Shown: positions 41,792-50,197 of the stretch, in pieces
Layout: every line of letters begins with the position of its first letter
Numbering within the stretch: position 1 is the first letter of the stretch
Assembly (NCBI GenBank): GCA_049291875.1
Contig: JBATQE010000065.1
Coordinates: 1-64,000, forward strand
Direction of reading: 5' to 3'
DNA length: 64,000 nt
Source of the DNA: CTSOIL-112 sp049291875
GTDB taxonomy: Bacteria > Pseudomonadota > Gammaproteobacteria > Burkholderiales > Burkholderiaceae
The notes under the pieces: model-generated
The model's database searches: none
Seen by the model: only the letters and a program-made list of their open reading frames with translations
Told to the model about the DNA's origin: nothing
Position numbers and translations under genes: made by a program

Positions 41792-43013
41792 TTTCCATGG
41801 TTTCAGAATCTAAATTTCCCTCAAGCATGGCACGAACGCATCGACCGATGTGAAAAGCCAAGTTGACCGGAACAGCATTACCTATTTGCTTGTATTGAGC
41901 ATTCACCGAACCTGAAAACTGCCAACTATCAGGAAAACTTTGGATTCGTGCATATTCGCGCACATTCAAAGGGCGTGTTTCCGACGGATGGCAACGCTCC
42001 GTTTGTTTTTGCGCAGGATTACAGGTCAACGTCAATGACGGCTCATCCCATGACAGACGACGAGCCATGCCCGTTTTACCGCCGCCATGGAAATAGCTTG
42101 CACCCATATACTCCCTTTGAAGCGAGTCTGGCAAATCACGCCAATAACCACCTTCGGGAATTTGTTCCATGATCTTTTTCTTTTTATCCGTATATTTGAC
42201 ACCTTCACTGTCAGGTATTTGATGAAGAGCCGAACGCAAAGGGACTATGTACGATTGTTCTTTCGGAAAAGCGAAATCGGTGACAAAATCTTTATGCAAA
42301 CCGATAATCACCAAGCGTTCTCGCTTTTGCGCAACATCAAAGTATTGCGCTCTTAACACACGGTAACAGGTATCATAACCCAGCTCATCCAGTACGCTAA
42401 GCATAGTCTGAAGCGTTTTTCCGCCATCATGATTTAATAGCCCACGAACATTCTCTCCCACAACTATTTTGGGACGCGTCTGCGCAATACAACGCGCAAA
42501 TTCAAAAAACAATGTGCCGCGAGTATCTTCAAAGCCCAATCGATGTCCCGCGTAACTAAATGCCTGACATGGAAAACCACCCGTCACAACATCTGCTTGA
42601 TAGCCTTCAAAATCAACTTGACTAATATCTGAATGAATAACCGGCCAATCAGGGCGATTCAAACTCAAAGTCTCGGTTGCCGTTTTATCTATCTCCACCA
42701 ACAAAGAATGCTCAAAACCCGCATTCTCAAAACCCAAAGCCAAGCCTCCCGCTCCGGCGAAAAGTTCAATTGAGCGAAAGTTTGTATGATTCGGCGCACT
42801 CAATACTTCAAAGTGCTGTACCTGTTGATTTAATTGCTGGAGATGGACGCGCTTAACTTCCTCTACCGAAAAAACTCGGTAATTATGCTGGTCTCGATGT
42901 GACTTAATCAGCCCTTTTTTTTCCCAGCGCCTGATCGTATCTGAGTGCAAACCTAAGGTTTGTGCGACTTGCGCCACAGAAAGTAGAGTAGATGAGTTAG
43001 TTATATTTTCCAT
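41685..43013 (-). CDS. DNA (cytosine-5) methyltransferase with N-terminal MerR-like HTH
   Basis: A 442-residue two-part protein. Residues 9-60 form a MerR-type helix-turn-helix (LLSVAQVAQTLGLHSDTIRR). The rest is a C5-methyltransferase: motif I FAGAGG (85-90), motif IV GGFPCQAFSYAG with catalytic Cys149, motif VI VVGENVRG, motif VIII AQKRERLVIIG, and motifs IX-X with NVREYARIQSFPDSW and QIGNAVPVNLA. It protects sites of the convergent restriction enzyme. ATG 43013 has AGGGG five bases upstream. A perfect 29-bp palindrome covers that site, so the HTH probably represses its own gene. Confidence 0.92.
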   Translation of the reverse strand: MENITNSSTLLSVAQVAQTLGLHSDTIRRWEKKGLIKSHRDQHNYRVFSVEEVKRVHLQQLNQQVQHFEVLSAPNHTNFRSIELFAGAGGLALGFENAGFEHSLLVEIDKTATETLSLNRPDWPVIHSDISQVDFEGYQADVVTGGFPCQAFSYAGHRLGFEDTRGTLFFEFARCIAQTRPKIVVGENVRGLLNHDGGKTLQTMLSVLDELGYDTCYRVLRAQYFDVAQKRERLVIIGLHKDFVTDFAFPKEQSYIVPLRSALHQIPDSEGVKYTDKKKKIMEQIPEGGYWRDLPDSLQREYMGASYFHGGGKTGMARRLSWDEPSLTLTCNPAQKQTERCHPSETRPLNVREYARIQSFPDSWQFSGSVNAQYKQIGNAVPVNLAFHIGRCVRAMLEGNLDSETMEIIERRSAQKTLQNEGLELAQNFLLRSSAVQTKLFE

Positions 43014-43014
43014 T

Positions 43015-43043
43015 AGTACCCCTTGCATAATGCAAGGGGTACT
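43015..43043. promoter_or_regulatory. 29-bp perfect palindrome over the methyltransferase ribosome-binding site
   Basis: AGTACCCCTTGCAT (43015-43028) and ATGCAAGGGGTACT (43030-43043) around one central A. It ends one base upstream of the ATG codon and contains the AGGGG ribosome-binding site. It can be a repressor operator for the protein's own HTH, or an mRNA hairpin that hides the site. Confidence 0.8.
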
Positions 43044-43086
43044 TTATTGTTTTTGTGAGGAAAAATCAACTACTTTTAAATTATTT

Positions 43087-43995
43087 TTACTTCGCTAATT
43101 CTACCGCCAGCTCCGCACCCAGCACCGCATTGTTTTTCACCAGCGCGATATTGGTGTCCAAGCTGCGCCCCTCGGTCAGTTGTTTGATGCGCTCCAGCAA
43201 AAACGGCGTGACCGCTTTGCCATTGACGCCTTGCGCCTCGGCTTCGCGCAGCGCCTGCTCGGTCATCGCGTCGATTTCCGTTTTGGGCATGGCGTCGGCT
43301 TGCGGAACCGGATTGGCCACGACCACGCCGCCATTCAAACCGAGCTGCCATTTGGTGCGAATAAAGTCGGCCAATTCAGCCGCGCTGTCGAGTTGAAAAT
43401 CGGCGTTCAGGCCACTTTCGCGGGTGAAAAAGGCGGGAAATTGTGCTTGCCCGACACTCACCACCGGTACGCCATGCGTTTCCAAATATTCCAGTGTCAA
43501 TGGCAAATCCAAAATCGACTTCGCGCCCGCACAAACGACTGTCACCGAAGTGTGCGCTAACTCCTGCAAATCCGCCGAAATATCAAAACTGGTTTGCGCG
43601 CCGCGATGCACACCGCCAATACCACCGGTGACGAACACGCGAATGTCGGCCAGATCGGCGCAAATCATGGTGGCCGCGACGGTGGTCGCACCGAGTTTTT
43701 TCTGGCTCAGAACATAGGGCAAATCGCGACGACTGACTTTGAGCACGCCCTCGGTATTGCCCAATTGTTCGAGTTGCGCATCCGACAAACCGACGCAAAT
43801 TTTGCCGTCGATGATCGCAATGGTTGCCGGAACTGCGCCGCCGTCGCGGATGATTTGCTCCACTTCACGCGCGGTTTGCACATTTTGCGGGTAGGGCATA
43901 CCGTGTGAAATGATGGTGGATTCGAGCGCGACGACGGGTTTGCCTGCGGCGCGCGCAGCGAGGACTTCTTCGGAAAAATGTAACAATGATTTCAT
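43087..43995 (-). CDS. psuG: pseudouridine-5'-phosphate glycosidase
   Basis: A 302-residue enzyme that splits pseudouridine 5'-phosphate into uracil and ribose 5-phosphate. Typical segments are VALESTIISHGMPYPQN, VTGGIGGVHRGAQTSFDISADL, VCAGAKSILDLPLTLEYLETHG and NGGVVVANPVP. AAAGGAAG precedes the ATG. It follows the kinase gene by 50 bp and forms the pseudouridine salvage unit psuK-psuG. Confidence 0.94.
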   Translation of the reverse strand: MKSLLHFSEEVLAARAAGKPVVALESTIISHGMPYPQNVQTAREVEQIIRDGGAVPATIAIIDGKICVGLSDAQLEQLGNTEGVLKVSRRDLPYVLSQKKLGATTVAATMICADLADIRVFVTGGIGGVHRGAQTSFDISADLQELAHTSVTVVCAGAKSILDLPLTLEYLETHGVPVVSVGQAQFPAFFTRESGLNADFQLDSAAELADFIRTKWQLGLNGGVVVANPVPQADAMPKTEIDAMTEQALREAEAQGVNGKAVTPFLLERIKQLTEGRSLDTNIALVKNNAVLGAELAVELAK

Positions 43996-44045
43996 GGCGC
44001 TTCCTTTGTGGTGAGGTATTTTGATGGGTTGTTATTCAATGCGAG

Positions 44046-45173
44046 CTAATCAATGGCTTCGAGCATCTGCACATTTAAATCGGGCAACACGCTTTGCTCG
44101 GCTTGCACGGTGAGGGCGGAGAGGACGACGCCGCGACGCGCGGCCAAAGCCAAATCGTCAGGTGCGTGGTATAACGACCAACACACCGCCGCAGAAAAAG
44201 AGTCGCCCGCGCCGGTCACGTCGCGCACGGTGACGACTGGCGCGGTGATGTGGTTCAGAACACCGCCATCGCCATGATGATCATTGTCGCTGTACTCTCT
44301 GTACGATGCACCTTGCGCACCGCGCGTGACAATGATGCGACGCACGCCTTGCGCGTGTACCTCGCGGCATGCTGTAGCGATGTCCTCTTCGGTATTCAAG
44401 ACTCGACCAACGCGCGCGTGTAATTCGCCCACGTTCAAAATCAGCAGGCTCAGCCCATTTAAATCCGTCGGCAAATTCGCCATTTTTGGCTCGGACACGG
44501 CGACAATGACCAAGGGCGCGGCGCTCGTCTGCGCATCCTGCAGCAATTGCGCCACACTCTCGGCGGGTAAATTCAAATCCGCCACGATCAGGCTGGCCGC
44601 CGCGCGCTGTGCCGCGCACTGGCGCAGCCATTCGGGCGTCTGCTGCGCGCACACATCCATATGCGCCAACGCGAGCACCATTTCGCCCAAATCGTCCAAA
44701 ACAGCGGTGTAGGTGCCGCTGCTCACGCCCGCAACCGCCAAACAGCCGCCGGTATCCACGCCGCAATCACGCAACGCGGCCAGCAAGTGTGCGCCGGCGG
44801 GATCTTGGCCAACGGCGGTGAGCAGTTGTGTCGGAGCGCCGAGTCGCGCCAAATTCTCCGCCACATTGCGCGCCACGCCCCCGAAGGTTTCCTGCACGCG
44901 CACAGGATTGGACGTACCCATTTGCAGCGGCGATGTGGTACGCATTTTGCGGTCAATATTCGCACCGCCAATGCAAACGATGGGGCGCTGTGCCTGCGGC
45001 AACACATACGCACGCCCCAAAATCAGCCCCTCGCGCGTGAGTGCCGAGATGTGTCCTGCCACCGCCGAGCGCGAAATGCCGACCTGCTCGGACAGCTCCT
45101 GCTGTGACAAATAAGGGTTGCGCTGAATCAGCGTGAGAATGCGTTGCTTGGGAGTGCCAAGGTCATCTGTCAT
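44046..45173 (-). CDS. psuK: PfkB-family pseudouridine kinase with N-terminal winged HTH
   Basis: A 375-residue protein. Residues about 8-55 form a winged HTH (YLSQQELSEQVGISRSAVAGHISAL), as in E. coli YeiI. The kinase part has IVCIGGANIDRK, FGGVARNVAENLARLG and the anion-hole motif DVTGAGDSFSAAV of PfkB enzymes. With psuG downstream, its substrate is probably pseudouridine. The HTH suggests it also controls transcription, and twin AAAC-N4-GTTT boxes lie directly upstream. Confidence 0.87.
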   Translation of the reverse strand: MTDDLGTPKQRILTLIQRNPYLSQQELSEQVGISRSAVAGHISALTREGLILGRAYVLPQAQRPIVCIGGANIDRKMRTTSPLQMGTSNPVRVQETFGGVARNVAENLARLGAPTQLLTAVGQDPAGAHLLAALRDCGVDTGGCLAVAGVSSGTYTAVLDDLGEMVLALAHMDVCAQQTPEWLRQCAAQRAAASLIVADLNLPAESVAQLLQDAQTSAAPLVIVAVSEPKMANLPTDLNGLSLLILNVGELHARVGRVLNTEEDIATACREVHAQGVRRIIVTRGAQGASYREYSDNDHHGDGGVLNHITAPVVTVRDVTGAGDSFSAAVCWSLYHAPDDLALAARRGVVLSALTVQAEQSVLPDLNVQMLEAID

Positions 45174-45190
45174 GATTTTTGTTTGCCTTA

Positions 45191-45223
45191 TAAACTTTTG
45201 TTTTAAATATTAAACTTTTGTTT
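45191..45223. promoter_or_regulatory. twin direct repeats upstream of psuK, probable operator
   Basis: TAAACTTTTGTTT occurs at 45191-45203 and again at 45211-45223, exactly 20 bp (two helical turns) apart. Each box contains the inverted repeat AAAC-N4-GTTT. They lie 18-50 bp before the psuK start codon. Confidence 0.6.
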
Positions 45224-45293
45224 GTTTTTTGTCAAGTGCGCGCGTTTTTGGGATGAGACTGATTCATTTTGCTTAAAAAATAATCAATTTATA

Positions 45294-45322
45294 CTTGAAA
45301 ATGGAAATTCTCGCCCCCAAAT
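45294..45322 (+). promoter_or_regulatory. sigma32-type heat-shock promoter of clpB
   Basis: CTTGAAA at 45294-45300 and CCCCAAAT at 45315-45322, 14 bp apart, compare well with CTTGAAA-N11-16-CCCCATnT. The start codon is about 65 bp downstream. clpB is a classic sigma32 target. Confidence 0.75.
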
Positions 45323-45386
45323 ATTTTCCAGCAACAGACTTAACAGCTTGATTGAGTCTGGTATATATTGACAATAAAGGTGAATC

Positions 45387-47972
45387 ATGAATTTAGATAA
45401 ATTAACCAGTAGTTTCCAAAGCGCGTTACAACGCGCGCAAGGTTTGGCCAGTGAAAAAGGTCATTCATCGATGGATGCAGCGCATGTTTTGTCGGCGATG
45501 TTGGATGATTTGGACAGCAGCGTACCGGCATTGTTGCGCTACGGCGGCGTGGATCTGGCGCGCGTGCGCGCCGAGGTGAAAAAGGCGGTGGAGGGCTTGC
45601 CCGTGGTAGAGTCCTCTGGCATGCCGATGCTGTCCTCAGATTTGGCGCAGACCCTCATGCGCGCCGAGCAGCACGCACAAAAATACGGCGACAGCTACGT
45701 CGCGTCCGAAATGTTGTTGCTCGCCTTGCTGGACGAGAAGAGCAAACACAGCCTGAAAAAAGTATTGAACGGCATGGGGCTGAATGAAAAGACCCTGTTG
45801 GCCGCCATCGAAAGCATTAGAAAGGGAAAAAACGTGGACAATCCAAACGCAGAAAACACCCGTGAAGCATTGAAAAAATACACCCTGGATTTGACCGAAC
45901 GCGCCCGCAGCGGCAAGCTCGATCCGGTGATTGGCCGGGACGACGAGATTCGCCGCACGATTCAGATTTTGCAACGCCGCAGCAAAAACAATCCGGTGCT
46001 GATCGGCGAACCCGGTGTGGGTAAAACCGCGATCGTCGAGGGTTTGGCGCAGCGCATCGTCAACGGCGAGGTGCCCGACAGCCTGAAAGACAAGCGCATT
46101 TTGGTGCTGGACATGGCGGCATTGCTGGCCGGCGCGAAATATCGGGGCGATTTTGAAGAACGCTTGAAAGCCGTGTTGAACGAGGTCGAGCAAGATGCGG
46201 GCAAAACCATCATGTTTATCGATGAGATTCACACCATGGTCGGCGCGGGCAAGGCCGAAGGCGCGATTGACGCAGGCAATATGCTCAAACCAGCATTGGC
46301 ACGCGGCGATTTGCACTGTATCGGCGCAACCACGTTGAACGAATACCGCGAGTCGTTGGAAAAAGACGCCGCGCTGGAGCGCCGTTTCCAAAAAGTCATG
46401 GTGAACGAGCCGAGCGTGGAGTCCACCATCGCGATTTTGCGCGGCTTGCAGGAGAAATACGAGGTGCACCACGGTGTCGAAATCACCGATCCGGCGATTG
46501 TCGCGGCGGCCACTTTGTCCAACCGCTACATCACCGACCGCTTTTTACCGGACAAAGCGATTGATCTGATTGACGAAGCCGCGGCGCGCATCAAAATCGA
46601 GATTGATTCCAAACCCGAGTCGCTCGATAAACTCGACCGTCGCCTGATCCAGCTTAAAATCGAACGCGAAGCGGTCAAACGCGAGACCGACGACGCTTCG
46701 AAGCAACGTTTGCAGTTGATTGAAGCCGAAATCACTGAGGTGGAAAAAGAGCTGGCCGAGCTGGAGGAAATCTGGCGCAGCGAAAAAGCGCAAGCCGAGG
46801 GCAGCGCGCACATCAAAGAGCAAATCGACGCCTTGCGCGGTGAAATGATGGAATTGCAACGTCAAGGTAAACTCGACAAAGTGGCGGAAATCCAATACGG
46901 CAAATTGCCAGAATTGGAGCAACGACTGGCACAAACCGAAGCGGCCGAGCAAAGCGCGACCGATAAACCGCGTTTGCTGAAAACCCAAGTCGGCGTGGAC
47001 GAAATCGCCGAAGTGGTCAGCCGCGCGACCGGCATTCCGGTCTCGAAAATGATGCAAGGCGAGCGCGAGAAATTGCTCGAAATGGCCGCGCATCTGCATA
47101 AGCGCGTGGTCGGTCAGGACGAAGCGGTGCGCCGCGTCGCCGACGTCATCACCCGTTCGCGTGCCGGTCTGTCCGACCCGAACAAGCCGTACGGCTCATT
47201 CCTGTTCCTCGGCGCGACCGGTGTGGGCAAAACCGAGCTGTGCAAATCCTTGGCGCAGTTCCTGTTTGATTCGGAAGACCACCTGATCCGCATCGACATG
47301 TCCGAGTACATGGAGAAACACTCGGTCGCACGTCTGATCGGCGCGCCGCCGGGCTACGTCGGCTACGAATCGGGCGGTTATCTGACCGAGCAAGTGCGAC
47401 GCAAACCGTACAGCGTGATTTTGTTCGACGAGGTGGAAAAGGCGCATCCAGACGTGTTCAACGTCCTGTTGCAGGTACTGGACGATGGCCGTATGACCGA
47501 TGGTCAAGGGCGCACGGTCGATTTTCGCAATACCGTGATCGTCATGACCTCGAACCTCGGCTCGCACGAAATCGCGCGCTTGGCCGACATGGGCACGCCG
47601 GACGACGCAATCAAGGTCGCGGTGATGGAGGAAGTGAAGCAGTATTTCCGCCCTGAGTTCATCAACCGCATTGATGAAGTCGTGGTGTTCCACAACCTCA
47701 AGGCCGAGCACATCCAAGGCATCGCGAAGATCCAATTGGAACGTTTGGCCGCGCGTCTGGCCGATCAGGAAATGGTGCTGCACGTGACCGACGCGGCGCT
47801 GGCCGAGGTGGCAAAAGAGGGCTTCGACCCGACGTATGGCGCTCGCCCGCTCAAACGTGCGATCAGCCAGTTGATCGAAAACCCATTGGCTCGGGCAATT
47901 TTGGCAGGGCAGTACGCACCGAAAGACACGGTGAACGTGGATTACCGCGACGGCAAAATCGTGTTGGCGTAA
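45387..47972 (+). CDS. clpB: ATP-dependent disaggregase ClpB
   Basis: An 861-residue Hsp100 hexamer that pulls proteins out of aggregates together with DnaK. An N-terminal double Clp domain is followed by AAA1 with Walker A GEPGVGKTAIVEGLA and Walker B IMFIDEIHTMVG. The long middle coiled coil runs from about 410 to 525. AAA2 has GATGVGKTELCKSLA and VILFDEVEKAHPDVFNVLLQ. The presence of the middle domain and lack of an IGF/L loop identify ClpB rather than ClpA or ClpX. AAAGGTG precedes the ATG. Confidence 0.97.
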   Translation: MNLDKLTSSFQSALQRAQGLASEKGHSSMDAAHVLSAMLDDLDSSVPALLRYGGVDLARVRAEVKKAVEGLPVVESSGMPMLSSDLAQTLMRAEQHAQKYGDSYVASEMLLLALLDEKSKHSLKKVLNGMGLNEKTLLAAIESIRKGKNVDNPNAENTREALKKYTLDLTERARSGKLDPVIGRDDEIRRTIQILQRRSKNNPVLIGEPGVGKTAIVEGLAQRIVNGEVPDSLKDKRILVLDMAALLAGAKYRGDFEERLKAVLNEVEQDAGKTIMFIDEIHTMVGAGKAEGAIDAGNMLKPALARGDLHCIGATTLNEYRESLEKDAALERRFQKVMVNEPSVESTIAILRGLQEKYEVHHGVEITDPAIVAAATLSNRYITDRFLPDKAIDLIDEAAARIKIEIDSKPESLDKLDRRLIQLKIEREAVKRETDDASKQRLQLIEAEITEVEKELAELEEIWRSEKAQAEGSAHIKEQIDALRGEMMELQRQGKLDKVAEIQYGKLPELEQRLAQTEAAEQSATDKPRLLKTQVGVDEIAEVVSRATGIPVSKMMQGEREKLLEMAAHLHKRVVGQDEAVRRVADVITRSRAGLSDPNKPYGSFLFLGATGVGKTELCKSLAQFLFDSEDHLIRIDMSEYMEKHSVARLIGAPPGYVGYESGGYLTEQVRRKPYSVILFDEVEKAHPDVFNVLLQVLDDGRMTDGQGRTVDFRNTVIVMTSNLGSHEIARLADMGTPDDAIKVAVMEEVKQYFRPEFINRIDEVVVFHNLKAEHIQGIAKIQLERLAARLADQEMVLHVTDAALAEVAKEGFDPTYGARPLKRAISQLIENPLARAILAGQYAPKDTVNVDYRDGKIVLA

Positions 47973-48013
47973 CTCGAAACGCATATCGAGCACCATCGTT
48001 ATCTAACCACCAT

Positions 48014-48053
48014 AAAAAACAGCGGGGCGACCGAAAGGCCGCCCCTGTTTTTA
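48014..48053. terminator. bidirectional terminator between clpB and the RTX lipase
   Basis: An extended stem AAAACAG-GGGGCG...CGCCCC-GTTTTT with a GAAA loop near 48033-48036 and A/T runs on both sides. It serves clpB on plus and the lipase gene ending at 48107 on minus. Confidence 0.85.
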
Positions 48054-48106
48054 TGCTGGGTATGATGTTGTTGGCATAGAACTCGCGTCCTTATAGATCG
48101 TACACC

Positions 48107-49981
48107 TTAGCCCAAGACAATGGCCGAGTGATACAAGACCTCTTGTAACAACGCGTCGTGTACGGTCAAGTGGAAATTACCTTGTGCGATGGCCACATCG
48201 TTCGCCACCTGATGCGCCGCAGCACCCAAGGCCGCCGTTGAGCCGAAAATCGTATTAGCAAACAGCAGTCGGTCATGGTCGCCGTTGGCTTGATTAAAGT
48301 CCATGATGTGTGTGTTGTTGGCAGAGGCGACCAAACGGAACACATCGTCACCCAGACCACCATAAAGCTGGTCATAGCCCGCCGAAGCGTACAATACGTC
48401 ATTGCCTTCCGCACCGTACAATGTGTCTTTGCCCAAACCGCCTTTGAGGACGTCGTTGCCTTCTCCACCGTGTAGCAGGCTGCCGCTGCTCAGTGCCGTC
48501 AGCACATCGTTGCCGTCTTTGCCAAACACCGCTTTGCCCGAAAGGACATCATTGCTATTCGTCCCTTCGGTAGATTTTTGATAAGTAACATCGCTGTTCC
48601 ACCACGGAATCAGAAAGCGACTATCATCCAAGCCACTCGCCGTCACATCATAAGGACGTGTCCAGCTAAGCCACTCGTTTTCAAACGAAATCTGTTCAAC
48701 ATTCGCCACTTGCTTCAAACCTGTGCCATTATGCGCGTTAAAAAACAACGTGCCGTCGGACAATCGGTACACATCCCAGTCGGCTTGGCTTCCCTCTAAA
48801 CGCAGATTGTCCGTACCCGCGCAACCGTCAATACGATCCGCACCCGCGCCGGTTTTGATCGTATCGTTACCCGCACCACCGTAGAGATAATCGCCCGCCA
48901 GACCGCCTTGCAACAAATCATCGTATTGAGAACCGATGATAAATGCTGTCGTTCCATAGTGGTCTGAGGTGACGGTCTGTTTGTCCTGCACCCACGTGAT
49001 GCCGCGCGACAGAGCGGACAAATTCGCCACAATGGTGGTGCTGTCGCGTTCCATGAATTCATAAAACGGATTATTCGCAATACGCAGCGTCGCATCGCTG
49101 AATACGCCGTCAATATGCGCGTACCACGCCACCGGAATATTCGCAATCGAGAAGGGCGTCAGGCTCCACAGCGGTGAGGCGTACATATCGTCAAACAACA
49201 CGATATTATCGCGCGTGGAATCGTATCTATTGTCCGGATTGACTAAACCAGGATCAGCCGCAGCAATGGCATCCTGCCACGTTGCTTCGTCCCCGACAAT
49301 GCGGTAGACCACGTCATTTTCATAACCATAATTGAGCACCACACCCGGCGCATCACAGATCAATGGCGAAGCGCAGCCCACATAGTTGGCCTCGGCAAAA
49401 AAGCCACCGACCAATGATTCGCGGTATTCCGCCATCAAATTCGCCATGCCGCCACCCAAGCTATAACCGGTGATAATCACGTCGTCGGCACCCAAGCCAT
49501 TTTTCAGCACAAAATCGCGTACCGCCGTCAGCAAAGGCGCCATATTCGGCGCCAACTCACCTGTGTTCAACTGAAAATAATCCACGATATCCACCGGCGA
49601 ATTCGTCCCTGTGAACGACACCGCCACACGGGTCAAATTACCCTGCGCATCATACTCACCGAGAATTTTCGCCTGCGGCCCACTGAGTGTCTCGCCGGTG
49701 ATCGGACTGGCAATGATATACTGCCCCCACGAATCCACCGCGCTGGCGGGCAAGGACAAATCCGTCGGCGTCAGTTCACGCCAACCATCGGGCAAACCGG
49801 CATTGACCACATTCGGATACAAGCCGCTGTTAAGAACCGCATCACTGACCGCTTGCACCATAGACTCTGTAGGCAAACCAGCGATTCCCGCGATATTGGC
49901 ATACGTCGCCAAGCGGTATGCCGTCGTAAAAAGCTCGACCGACTCCTCGGACGAGTATGACTGATAGTCAAACATTCCCAT
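48107..49981 (-). CDS. RTX-repeat lipase, family I.3-like (type I secreted)
   Basis: A 624-residue protein that opens MGMFDYQSYSSEESVELF, close to Serratia and Pseudomonas family I.3 lipases. The nucleophile is Ser174 in GYSLGGG. Glycine-rich calcium-binding nonapeptides (GGxGxDxxx) are present near residues 365-390 and 480-560, for example YLYGGAGNDTI and LYGGLGDDVF. There is no N-terminal signal peptide. Such enzymes leave the cell through an ABC/MFP/OMF exporter using a C-terminal signal, but no exporter genes are nearby. GGAG lies 9 bases before the ATG. Confidence 0.87.
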   Translation of the reverse strand: MGMFDYQSYSSEESVELFTTAYRLATYANIAGIAGLPTESMVQAVSDAVLNSGLYPNVVNAGLPDGWRELTPTDLSLPASAVDSWGQYIIASPITGETLSGPQAKILGEYDAQGNLTRVAVSFTGTNSPVDIVDYFQLNTGELAPNMAPLLTAVRDFVLKNGLGADDVIITGYSLGGGMANLMAEYRESLVGGFFAEANYVGCASPLICDAPGVVLNYGYENDVVYRIVGDEATWQDAIAAADPGLVNPDNRYDSTRDNIVLFDDMYASPLWSLTPFSIANIPVAWYAHIDGVFSDATLRIANNPFYEFMERDSTTIVANLSALSRGITWVQDKQTVTSDHYGTTAFIIGSQYDDLLQGGLAGDYLYGGAGNDTIKTGAGADRIDGCAGTDNLRLEGSQADWDVYRLSDGTLFFNAHNGTGLKQVANVEQISFENEWLSWTRPYDVTASGLDDSRFLIPWWNSDVTYQKSTEGTNSNDVLSGKAVFGKDGNDVLTALSSGSLLHGGEGNDVLKGGLGKDTLYGAEGNDVLYASAGYDQLYGGLGDDVFRLVASANNTHIMDFNQANGDHDRLLFANTIFGSTAALGAAAHQVANDVAIAQGNFHLTVHDALLQEVLYHSAIVLG

Positions 49982-50096
49982 CGTTTTGTCTCCTGTTCAA
50001 TATAATTTTGTTATATCGCAGCGTGGCTGAAACGAACGTTCGTTCCACTGCGTTTGACGAGTGTAATTTAAATCCATTCGGATCACAACCGACCAG

Positions 50097-50128
50097 ACGC
50101 AAAACGGGCGACCCACTGAGTCGCCCGA
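50097..50128 (-). terminator. terminator of the ltrA-like gene
   Basis: Stem CGGGCGAC/GTCGCCCG (50105-50112, 50120-50127). On the minus strand it is followed by TTTTGCG. It lies 70 bp past the stop at 50198 and upstream of the lipase gene. Confidence 0.6.
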
Positions 50129-50197
50129 TCATTTGACATGCGCTAAAGCAGTCCGCATTTATGTTTGATTCATATCGCGTTTACTGGCGCAAACCCA

